This document shows, piece after piece, positions 42,405-52,213 of a DNA stretch of 64,000 nt. Under the pieces are notes generated by a model. That model saw only the letters and a program-made list of their open reading frames with translations. It made no database searches and was not told the DNA's origin. Position 1 is the first letter of the stretch. Every line of letters starts with the position of its first letter. This DNA comes from Mytilus edulis (lineage: Eukaryota; Mollusca; Bivalvia; Mytilida; Mytilidae): contig NC_092350.1 in NCBI RefSeq assembly GCF_963676685.1, positions 62,799,674 to 62,863,673 of the forward strand, given 5' to 3'. Made by a program: the position numbers and the translations under genes.

Positions 42405-42530
42405 ATGTTGTGTCATGTGTACTATTGTTTGTCTGTTTGTCTTTTTCATTTTGAGCCATGGCGTTGTCAGTTTATTTTTATTTATGACTTTGACTGTCTC
42501 TCATGTATCTTTCGTTCCTCTTTTACTTTA
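42405..42530 (+). repeat. Partial copy of the 32480 dispersed repeat
   Basis: TGTTGTGTCATGTGTACTAT through TGACTGTCTCTCATGTATCT matches the right two-thirds of 32480-32702 and 57435-57622. Confidence 0.85.
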
Positions 42531-42559
42531 AATAATCTAATCAAGTACTAGTGTTGATA

Positions 42560-45290
42560 AGACGTTTAGGAGATCCGTTTACAAATTATTTTTGGCTTTT
42601 TTGCGAACAATTTTGCTGTACTTTATCAGTGCCAATACTTTATAAGCATAAACTAACTTTTGTACTTTTGCATAGTTATACTAATTATTTGTTGATTTAT
42701 TACATGTTACTTCTAAAATGTGTAAGACTTGTTAGTAATTCTATCATTGTCCATATATTTGCCGACAAAAATCTTCATAATCTATGTTTTAAATTTATAT
42801 ATTTTTTCTCGATGTATGTTAATATATGATATTTACGAACCCTGACTACTAATTTTATACATTTTGGTCAATGATTAAAAAAACATTTCCCAATAGGTAT
42901 CTTTGTTAATTTTATTTTTGAAAGGATGATTACCTGATGGATAAGTTTTTTTTTATTAAAGATAAAAACACATGAAATGATTAGTCAGAGTTTGTATAAT
43001 AAATTAAAATGAATCAAAGATAAAAAAAAGTCAAATAGGCATTACAAATTTAATTGTATTTGATATACTAAGTTAAGTAGTGCCTCGTAAATCTACATTT
43101 TTTTACTATATCCTTTAATATAACTCAAAAGGAAAAAAACAAGCTATCATTTGAAATTAATACATTGTATTTATCGACTAAATAGTAAGTAACTTCCACT
43201 TACTGGGAAATTTACAAAGCATAATTTCAAACATATACTAGTATCACACAATGTAACAGCTGTCACCAATATGGTATTATACATACTTTGATTTTCGGGA
43301 AAAAACAGACTGATGAACCCTAAATTATTGATACTTTTACTTGTGAAACATGTTAAATTCTATAATGACAATATGTTAGCACGCAAGCAAGAAACCTAGT
43401 ACTTTTGTCAATAAAACATTTAGGAACAACTACAAGACCGGTCTTTTTTGAAATATTATCATTTGATATCTCTGGATATGTAAATACATACACAATGAGT
43501 CCAATATAACCAACACTGTTTTTTGAAAATTGAATTATATGGATTTATATCCTGAAAGGAAATGCAAAATCTAGCCTTTACCATTGCACTGTTATAGGAT
43601 TTTTGTCAATTTGGACACATTTGAAAGTTGAAATTCAAAAATCAATACATTCTTCTCTGCCTCTTTTTTATTATTTGTATATCCTGAATATTCATCAAAC
43701 TAGACGTTAATGAAATATTGTTATATTGTGTTTATTTATCAAAACGACAGAAATAAATATTTGTTCCCTGCGTAATAATTCCCAAATTACCTTAATTAAG
43801 TTTGGTAGTGGTAGTGTTTGTGTAGCTTAACGTGAAAAACAATAGAAATATTAATAAAAGCCCCAAAACAATGCAAAAGAAGCACCAAATGTCAATAATA
43901 GAACATCAAAGATTCATTATTCTTGAAACTGTTTTTCGTATTCAAAGTGATTGGCTCAAAGTTTTAACACGTAACACTACTATGTGTGTCATAACAATCC
44001 ATATTGATTTTTTGAAATATGATATAATAGTTCATGTATTTTGTTTTTCTATTCATAATCATTATTCGCATTATATTAAATTATCTGGATATATGGAAAA
44101 GCTACACTATTTCCGCAACTGTTTATAAATTCAAAACCCGATTCCAATAAAAGAATATGAAGACATACAGCTTCGATACAGCAAAATATATCATCGATAT
44201 TTTAACGAAATATTTAAAGGAAATGATAGAAAAAATATACGACTATAAGGATATACTTCCTCGCTTTATCTTCATTTTAACGTTATTATCCCTTGATGAA
44301 AGTCCTACATGTTTTTTTTGTCTGTAAAGTCACGAGAAACATGTACAAAATGAGATTGACTTACTACCTGATGTCTAAACATATGAAAATGGCTTTAGCA
44401 GGGTTATCTACCGTTCACAAGCAAAATGTATTCGGTAATAGTTTAAATATTTATGTCCCATTGTTCATTAGAATAAAAATATACCATTATATGACGATTT
44501 AAAGATGATTTATGTGAACAACCTATATTGTCAAAAGGTTTAATGTATATAATTGTGAATGTTTTCCTTGAATTTATAAAAAAAACAAGATGTAAGATGA
44601 ACATGTTTTCGAGAAGGACTCTGTTTTAGGCTCGCATGAACATATTTTTTCTTTCCATAAGATAGTAAAAATGTAACACGTATTTTATTTATCTGAAAAA
44701 AAATACAACAATGTAGACACTAAAATAATGGATGAGTACCACCAAAAATTGATGTTGTCGTGTAACCTTTAGACAATTTTCTAATTGTGATATGCTCATG
44801 AGAAAAAAGGAAATGCATCATGCTTCACATGTTGTCTGTGCGACTTTATAAAATAAGCAACTCGTGCTGATTAAACCAGACTTAACCAACCATTTTCTTC
44901 GGAAAATGTCTGTATACAGTTTAGTAATAGGAAGTAGTTGGGACTTTTTCCTTTTATAGATAGCGTTTTATTTCAGTTTAATTTCTAGTGGTATTAATTC
45001 TTGTTTTTTTTTATGTTTATGCAAGTCAAGAAAAAAATTACTTCGGTGAACTTTAACTCAATCAAATATATCTCGATATTTAAACGTCTTTTTCAAGACT
45101 ATTGAAATTAGTAGTTATATGATAACGTCAATGCTATTATAATCCCTTTACAATTACCTTAGATTACTTCATACAGCTCAGGGAATTTATATTTGCACTT
45201 TACTCATACAGTTATCCAAACTTGAGAAAGTTAAAAAAATATTACAAAAATACATAGTATATCACTAATAAACTATATAGTTTAACATTA
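42560..45290. other. AT-rich gene desert between repeat and peptide cluster
   Basis: Only short frames without splice or motif support. No repeat family shared with the rest of the window was noticed. Confidence 0.5.
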
Positions 45291-45306
45291 AATTTATTCC
45301 AAGACC

Positions 45307-45546
45307 CTAACAATGCAAGTTATGCCGCATTTGAAATATGTACCTTTTAATTTTATTATCCAACGTGGCTCGTTTTCGTCCCTCATATACGGTGGGATGT
45401 CTTGGCCATCTGGGATATCTTGGATATCTTGGATATCTCGGTTTTCTTGGTATCCGTGGCATTCTTGGCCAACTATATCCGTCACAGTAATCAATTATAC
45501 AAAACGATGATATAATCACCAACAACAGCAACACGTTTCTCTTCAT
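45307..45546 (-). CDS. Secreted Pro/Arg-rich peptide precursor, myticalin-like antimicrobial peptide
   Basis: A 79-residue precursor. Residues 1-23 are a signal peptide (MKRNVLLLLVIISSFC then a short tail ending DG). Residues 26-49 are eight consecutive xPR triplets with x = W, M, I, K, Y, Y, Y, W. HPTVYE follows, then GRKR (56-59), a dibasic cleavage site preceded by Gly, as used for C-terminal amidation. The last 20 residues look like a removed propeptide ending in Cys. Linear Pro/Arg-rich peptides with this precursor plan are known from mussels as myticalins; membership is my inference. An acceptor (TTGCCTTCCAG) lies just before the ATG, so a 5' untranslated exon is expected; a donor at 45849/45848 and a TATA box at 45934-45939 fit it. 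AATAAA follows the stop at once. Confidence 0.75.
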   Translation of the reverse strand: MKRNVLLLLVIISSFCIIDYCDGYSWPRMPRIPRKPRYPRYPRYPRWPRHPTVYEGRKRATLDNKIKRYIFQMRHNLHC

Positions 45547-45933
45547 TTTAAAACTGGAAGGCAATATACAGAATAAAGTATCAAATGTTTCACTGGTTGT
45601 AAGAAAAATTGCACTTAATAATTTCGGTACCACGAACTAATATTTAGAGAAATTACTGCACATCTATGCGAAAACAAACATTGATATACTCTGAGTCCTT
45701 ATTTTAAATGACCATCATTACAGGCAAAGATGTAAATATCATTCAAAAACACACGCGAAACCTTCTTATTTTATTAATCACAATTAATCATGTCAGCTTT
45801 GTATTGTTCAATAAAAAAGAATATGTAATATAGAAAATTAAAACAAACCTTTGTGTCCTGAATGGTCTACAATTTTGACCAGCTTAAAGTGGTAAATCAC
45901 ACGTAACTCAATTAGATAATAATTGTTTATACA

Positions 45934-45939
45934 TTTATA
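45934..45939 (-). promoter_or_regulatory. TATA box of the Pro/Arg-rich peptide gene
   Basis: On the minus strand ACTATAAATG lies about 85 bp upstream of a good donor (CACAAAG|GTTTG, 45849). This gives room for a 5' untranslated exon of roughly 55 bp. Confidence 0.45.
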
Positions 45940-46252
45940 GTATCATGGTAACAAATGTTAGCACAAATCGTATCAAATGCAAAGCTTAATCATATTTCCA
46001 AGAATCAACAAATTTTTGACTAATTCATTACAATTCACATAAACAGCATCAATTCTGATATAAAGCTTAGCGTTTAGAAAAATAAAAACACAGTAGTTGT
46101 TATGCAAGTAAAAGCAATGAGTCATATCAATGGAATTATGCTGATTTTACCAAATGAACAATAATTATTGATTTTTAATTTCATTGAACATGTTGACTAA
46201 AACGCTTTTTTTTTTTATCTTAATATCGAATTACTTTTTCGTGAGTCAAACA

Positions 46253-46560
46253 CTATGAAAAGATTTTTTCAGATATATTAGGAGAAATTCTTTGGAGTTT
46301 TAATTTCAAAGCTCTCAAGTCAGTTTAAATTTTTGCAAATTGAATTATTTGAATCGAGCGTCACTGTTGATCTTTGTGGTCCTCGATTCTAGAGTTCAAA
46401 ATAATAAATATTCGTCGGAAGATTTTTTTAAAAACCATAAACATCTGTCATATTCATATGCGTTGATTATTATATACGTATACATTATATTGCTAACAGA
46501 TAATTGCGTGTGATTTGGTTACCTCACGCATTATAAAAATCAAAAATGTGAAAATGTACC
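46253..46560 (-). pseudogene. Decayed third member of the small secreted-peptide family
   Basis: The minus-strand sequence aligns with the gene at 48408-48647 from the upstream splice donor (ATCATCAG|GTAC) to the stop. Shared pieces include an ATATGAATATG/ATATGGATATC segment, CAGTGACGC and ATATCTGAAAAAATC near the end. The last part still reads like the paralogue (NISEKIFS against NTSEIIYSFS), but in-frame stops break the middle and the signal region. Confidence 0.6.
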
Positions 46561-46956
46561 TGATGATATTAAGAAACAACAACAGCAACACGCAATTAGT
46601 CTTTACATCAAAATAAAAAGAATCCTGCGAAATAGACTCCGTCATAGCTGGTTCCGTTATTTTTTTCTAAGCGTTCAGGGGCATATATCCCATGCATGTT
46701 CTGGTCGAAAATAAACTAACAAAACATACAATAGGTTTGTCTTATAAAGGGTTTGTCTTAAATGACTGGCAATTTAATTCGGCATAATTTCTCCTATTCC
46801 TATAAACAATAAATTCATGGTTATTTCATTATTATTTAGACTAAATACATCAATGTAAAAGAATAGCTTATGCATTTAGTGAAAGAAAAACATAGTAGGA
46901 GTTATACAAGTAAGGGTTAAGAATCAGTGTCAGAGAACCATGCTAAAATGATGATA

Positions 46957-48331
46957 TAGACAAAATATATCGATTTTCAATCTTCTTGTATTTAAAGTCC
47001 ATTCACAGTTCCATGTCAAATTTTAATAACTTTAAGAAAAAGAGTAGATCATTTTAGATGTATTTGACAAACCCTTTTGGAATTTAAGATTCTCAATGTC
47101 CTTAAACTTCGAATTTGACGTTGCCTTTTGGCGAGTTGAATTTCGCGTCACTTCTGGTTTTTTTTGCAAAAAAAGCGATTCGGATATCCATATGTAATAC
47201 GTGTAACATAATAAATGAATACTACTATTGGATAAATTATGTAAGTTAAGTGTGTGTTTTTGTCCATATCAGCCCTAGTCCCTTTCAACGGCTTCACTCA
47301 TCGTTTCTACGCATTTTCATCAATTTTTAAATGGTTCTGAATGAATAATATTCAAACTCAGCAGCTGTGGGAGATTATATTACCTTATATTTAAAAAACA
47401 AACAACAATAGGATTTACCTGATGTTATTGCAATGATAAAAAAAAATGTACCGTTACACGTGTATACATTAATTATCTATCGACACAATACTATTTAAAT
47501 CTCTATATATTCAAATAAAAACAATTTTAAAAGTAAATATTAATTGAGTTTTGATTACTAAACGTCCAGTGGCAAATATATCATGTGTGTTTCGCCCGTG
47601 AATAAAAATACCCCCCCCCCAAAAAAAAAACAAAAAAAAACTGCACAAGGTCGGCTTGAAATGAGATTTGATCGAGAGTACGAGCGAGAAATGTATATTG
47701 CCAGTAAAAAAACAATTAAAAGACTTTCTTGTTTAATTATAATCATATAATGGATGAGATGATTTTTAGCTTAGAAATCTGCATTTGACAATGAAAATTA
47801 CATCACATGAATTAACAATTTTCGTTAATAGCTTTATAATCAACTACGTGTAATATTGTTTAGACTTTAAAAATAAATGAATTGCACGATTTTGATAATT
47901 AATCATATATTGAACCAGCTGTTATCAAATAATAGTGTATATTTTGTATTGCTTAACCTTGAAACCCACAATCAGCTGTTTATTGAGTATCAATTACACT
48001 AGTACATATTTTATATCAGAAAAATTACCGTAAGTGAACTATAACAATGCTTTGAAAGCAACCGAAAAATATCGTAAAACTTTAAATTCGTATTCTTGAA
48101 AATCGATCATATATGGATACACGATTATAAGGTAAAGGTACATTTATTTTTAAATTCGTACGTCAAACCCTTCAATTTCACATTCCCCAGTTGACAAATC
48201 TACTTCCCAATAAGACGTTTTCGTAATTCAATACTGATATTCCTCAATTATAATACTACAATTACGATAAATAAACATTAAAAAATGGAAAGATTGAAAT
48301 TAGAAACAATCAGCAACAACTTCATAGTTTT
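46957..48331. repeat. Tandem duplication unit A (about 1.4 kb)
   Basis: Runs from ACAAAATATATCGATTTTC to CAATCAGCAACAACTTCATA and is closely similar, base for base over long stretches, to unit B (48332-49868). It contains the frameshifted peptide gene at 47032-47267. Confidence 0.92.
47032..47267 (-). pseudogene. Small secreted-peptide gene, copy A (frameshifted)
   Basis: Same gene as 48408-48647. It starts MDKNTHLTYIIYPIVVFIYY and reaches ITYGYPNRFF, then loses frame in a T/A homopolymer. Compared with copy B, two T are missing and one A is added (net -1), so translation stops soon after. Downstream of the lesion the paralogous frame is still fully open to the TAA (EVTRNSTRQKATSNSKFK and so on), so inactivation is recent or the assembly has a homopolymer error. 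Confidence 0.7.
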
Positions 48332-49868
48332 ATGGACAAAATATATCGAGTACTCAATCTTATTGTATTAAAAGTTCATCCACAGTTCCAGGTCAAATTT
48401 AATAACTTTAAGAAAAAGAATAGATTATTTCAGATGTATTTGACAAACCCTTTTGGAATTTAAGATTCGCAATGGCCTTAAACTTCGAATTTGATGTTGC
48501 CTTTTGGCGAGTTGGATTTCGCGTCACTTCCGGTTCGTTTGCAAAAAAAAAGTGATTTGGATATCCATATGTAATACGTGTAACATTATAAATGAATACT
48601 ATTAATGGATAAATTATGTGAGTAAAGTGTGTTTTTTGTTGGTTCATATCAGCCCAAGTCCTTTTCAAAGTCTTCACTCATCGTTTCTAGGCATTTTCAT
48701 CAATTTTTAAATGGTTCTGAATGAATTATATTGAAACTCAGCAGCTATGGAAGATTATATTACCTTATATTTATCAAAACAAAAAACAACAATAGGATTT
48801 ACCTGGTGTTATTGCAATGATGAAAAAAAAAATTGTACCGTTACAAGTGTATACAGTAATTATCTATCGACACAATAAACTTTAAATTTCTATATTCAAA
48901 TAAAAACACTTTTGAAAGTAAATATTTATTGAGTTTTGATTACAAAATGTCCAGTGGCAAATATATCATGTGTGTTCCGCACGTGAATAAAAATAACAAA
49001 AAAAAAACAAATAAAAAACTGCACAAGGTCGGCTTGAAATGAGATTCGATCGAGAGTACGAGCGAGAAATGTATATTGCCAGTGGAAAATGAGATAGGAC
49101 AGAAACAAACACTTTGTCATCAATAGCCAATGTAAAATATCGGTACAGAAAACAATATCAATAAGAAATAAACACAATTTAAAATAAAAAAAAGTACACA
49201 ATCAACAAAGAATTGCTTAATCATTAAAAGATGTTTCTTTTTGTAAAAAAAACAATTAAAAGACTTGCTTGTTTAATTATAATCACACAATGGATGAGAT
49301 GATTTATAGATTACAAATCTGCGTTTGACAATAAAAATTACATCACATGAATTAACAATTTTCGTTAATAGCTTTATTATCAACTACGTGTAATATTGTT
49401 TAGAATTTAAAAATAAATCAATTGCACGATTTTAATAATTTATCACATATTGAACCAGCTGTTATCAAATTAAAGTGTATATGTTTTATTGCTTAACCTT
49501 GAAAACCACAATTAGATGTTTATTGAGAATCAATTACACTAGAACATATTTTATTTCAGAAAAATTACCGTAGGTGAACTATAACAATGTCTTTGCACGC
49601 AACCGAAAAATATCCTAAACTTAAATTCGTATTCTTGAAAATCGATCATGTATGGATACACGATTATAAGGTAAATGTACATTTATTTTTAAATTCGTAC
49701 GTCAAACCCTTCAACTTCACAGTCCCCAGTTGACAGTTCTTCTTCCCAATAAGACGTTTTCGTAATTCAATACTGATATTCCTCAATTATAATACTACAA
49801 TTACGATATATAAACATTAAAAAATGCCAAGATGGAAATTAAAAACAATCAGCAACAACTTCATAATT
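48332..49868. repeat. Tandem duplication unit B (about 1.5 kb)
   Basis: Second unit of the direct duplication. It has about 150 bp extra near 49085-49245 relative to unit A. It ends at CAATCAGCAACAACTTCATA, immediately before the poly(A) signal of the gene at 49900. Confidence 0.92.
48408..48647 (-). CDS. Small secreted-peptide precursor, copy B (open), 79 aa, unknown family
   Basis: The start ATG at 48647 is the one conserved in copy A; an in-frame ATG 30 bp upstream is not. Residues about 8-23 are hydrophobic (THIIYPLIVFIYNV), suggesting a signal peptide ending near ITYG. The remaining roughly 50 residues are basic and Ser/Asn/Lys-rich without Cys (TRNPTRQKATSNSKFKAIAN, then LKFQKGLSNTSEIIYSFS). 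A splice donor about 160 bp upstream (ACACCAG|GTAAAT) is conserved in copy A and, as ATCAG|GTA, in the decayed third copy. That fits a 5' untranslated exon. I do not recognise the family. Its place beside the Pro/Arg-rich peptide gene suggests an effector or defence peptide, but nothing in the sequence proves this. Confidence 0.55.
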   Translation of the reverse strand: MNQQKTHFTHIIYPLIVFIYNVTRITYGYPNHFFFANEPEVTRNPTRQKATSNSKFKAIANLKFQKGLSNTSEIIYSFS

Positions 49869-49872
49869 TATT
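49867..49872 (-). terminator. Poly(A) signal for the gene ending at 49900
   Basis: AATAAA on the minus strand about 28 bp after the TAA at 49902-49900. A second AATAAA overlaps the stop codon itself. Confidence 0.55.
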
Positions 49873-49899
49873 TTCTTGTCTTTCGTAATAACAACACAT

Positions 49900-50000
49900 T
49901 TATTCTTCGGAATTGCAGCTTCCTGTGACTTCAAACACGTAAGACGTCCCACAAACATAATTATAGTCAACAACGGGATATAAGGTGTCGACAGCACAAT
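49900..50000 (-). CDS. Terminal exon of an unidentified Cys-bearing protein
   Basis: After the acceptor TGATAATTGCAG the frame reads CAVDTLYPVVDYNYVCGTSY, then VFEVTGSCNSEE and TAA, with three Cys. The exon is 101 nt (phase 1 entry). Composition is protein-like and a poly(A) signal follows. I could not identify the preceding exons between 50 and 55 kb. An extracellular domain is likely from the Cys spacing. The gene would be the fourth minus-strand transcription unit in this peptide cluster. Confidence 0.5.
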
Positions 50001-50186
50001 CTGCAATTATCATAATTATGTTTCATTTAGAGATATACAACAGTAATAACGGAAAACGAAAAAAAAACCAAAATAAAAACAGTAAAAAAACATGCTACTC
50101 AGAATGACTAAAGGTAGAGCGGGCGTCATGCCCACGTTCATTTATGTTCAGGTTAGATTTTGAAGTAAACTTTAATTTGAGTAGAA

Positions 50187-50410
50187 AGTAAAATAACAAA
50201 AATACTGGACTCCGAGGAAAATTAGAAAAGGAAGTCCCCAAACAAATGGCAAAATCAAAAGTTCAAACACATCAAACGAATGGATAACAACTGTCATATT
50301 CCTGACTTGGTACAGGATTTTTTTTTTATGTAGAAATGGGTGGATTGAACCTGGTTTAATAGCAGATATCAGTGGCTGCCTCGTCAAAAGAAACCCGCTC
50401 ACTAGCACCA
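50187..50410 (+). repeat. Dispersed repeat with AACTGTCATATTCCTGACTT
   Basis: From TAAAATAACAAAAATACTGG to GGTGGATTGAACCTGGTTT and beyond. The paired copy at 62270-62500 has the same order of motifs. Confidence 0.88.
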
Positions 50411-52100
50411 GTCAAAAAATCTAGGTATCAAATAAACTCGTTTCCACATATCCGGGCTTGTCTATAATAGTTTACTTTTGTAAATTGTGACTTATATATC
50501 AGATGGAGAGTTCTCTATTTGAACTAATACCAAATCTTCTTACATCTATAATCTATAGTAACACTATCTATTGTGTTGAATTCCAGTTACTTCAAGTCTA
50601 ATGCACTATTTGTTTAGGTAACTAGTGCATAACAGATCTGGACTAATTTGGCTAGTTAATTGTGAACGCATAGCATCTCAGGAGTAAATTGTTCGAAATG
50701 TACCTCGTGGATGAAAACTAAAAAGAAACAATGCACTGCCTTTTACAACTTTTATAAGTGCATATTGATGAGCCTTATTGTTATCCTTATAAGATAACAC
50801 AAGCTTTATATTAAACTGAATTTGTGTATTTTCTTGCCTGCAATCAAATATAAACTTATATAATTGAGACTGAGTTCAAAACAGTCAGCTTTTAGTTTTT
50901 GAACGGTTACTTCGAAGAAATAGGTCAGGAATAGACACAAGTTTAATCAATGGTCTTTACTTTGAATCGTATGTCGTAAAATATTTCCACGTCGAACTAT
51001 CGTGATCGAGTATGAAAGTAGAATTTATCTAGCACTCTAGATTGAGAAATGCTATCTATATTGGTTCTTACATTGATTTAGTTCACAAATGTACATAAAA
51101 CATACCTACATTGTAGATATGTATTGGTTCAAAGTAACGAATGTTTATGTTTCCTAATATATTTTCAGTGGCATATTTATCGATGGTTCAGCAATACTAT
51201 TTCCCCTCTGTCCAATTTGTCCAATGTGTAACTATTCCAAAGCAAGAGCCATGTATTTGAGTTGTTTTGAATTTCTTTGGTAATATTGATATGCATTTTG
51301 TTTTAACATGAATGCTGCCAGTTTTCTCTTTAGAATTGGTTGACATTTTGTCATAACAGGTCCATTTTTAAACATAGTTTGTAGTACGGAATTGTTTGTT
51401 TACATATATACTTAAAGTTCGTGTGATGACCCATAGTTGTCTTAACTCTAATCGGTTGGTTTCTAAAGGACTTTTTTTTTTTGGAAATAGTCGAGGAAAT
51501 CATACATGTTTTTTTATTGTAGGGTTGCAAGTCTGACAATGTCGAAGATCAAACTACAATTAACCTTTCCTGCCAAATTTCACGTTTACATTTTGAAGAT
51601 TAGGAGGCATACATTGCTTATCCTTATGTCAATGTTTGTACAGAACACTAAGGAATGTCAGAGGCTCGCAGAGGGAAAATAACGACGGCCTTCAGTCAAT
51701 AATACATTTTAATTACAAAATCACGCAATTTACACTTTTAATACTTAAATTTAAAGTTAAAAGTGTTATTATAAATTGTTACATACACAATAAAATTATG
51801 TTTTGAGCAAATTAGAAAATCCTTCATGCATGCCGAACATATCAGGTTGGGGTTTTCAATGATATGGGTTGTAAAAAACAAAGCCACTCACACATACAAA
51901 CACAAAATATGATATCTAAAAACTTTATTGAAACTATTTTTTAACGGAAAAAAATTGTAAAGATAAAAAAGATGCATTTAAATGGATTACTCAAAATATT
52001 AAAGAGACAATAAACAGGTAATAAATATACATGTTGCATTGTGAATGTTCAACAAATACCTGCACTAGAAATTAACATTAAGTCAGGGGTAATCAATGTT
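50411..52100. other. AT-rich intergenic sequence, nothing recognised
   Basis: No supported exons, motifs or repeats shared with other parts of the window. Preceding exons of the 49900 gene may hide here. Confidence 0.45.
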
Positions 52101-52102
52101 AT

Positions 52103-52213
52103 ATGTGTAATTCAGGTCTAAAAAGGGGATATACTGTGACATTCCCGGATTAGGGCTTATATAAACTCTAAGCCGGGAATGTCAGAGAACAAATCCTGTC
52201 CGAGACCTGAATA
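52103..52213. repeat. Hairpin element with ACATTCCCGG stems
   Basis: Nested inverts TGACATTCCCGG/CCGGGAATGTCA and ATTCAGGTCT/AGACCTGAAT pair across about 110 bp. MITE-like foldback. Confidence 0.85.

Noticed and set aside
45313..45510. Plus-strand Trp/Ser/Ile-rich frame
   Set aside because: It is the antisense shadow of the xPR repeat in the peptide gene; the minus strand has the signal peptide, processing site and poly(A) signal.
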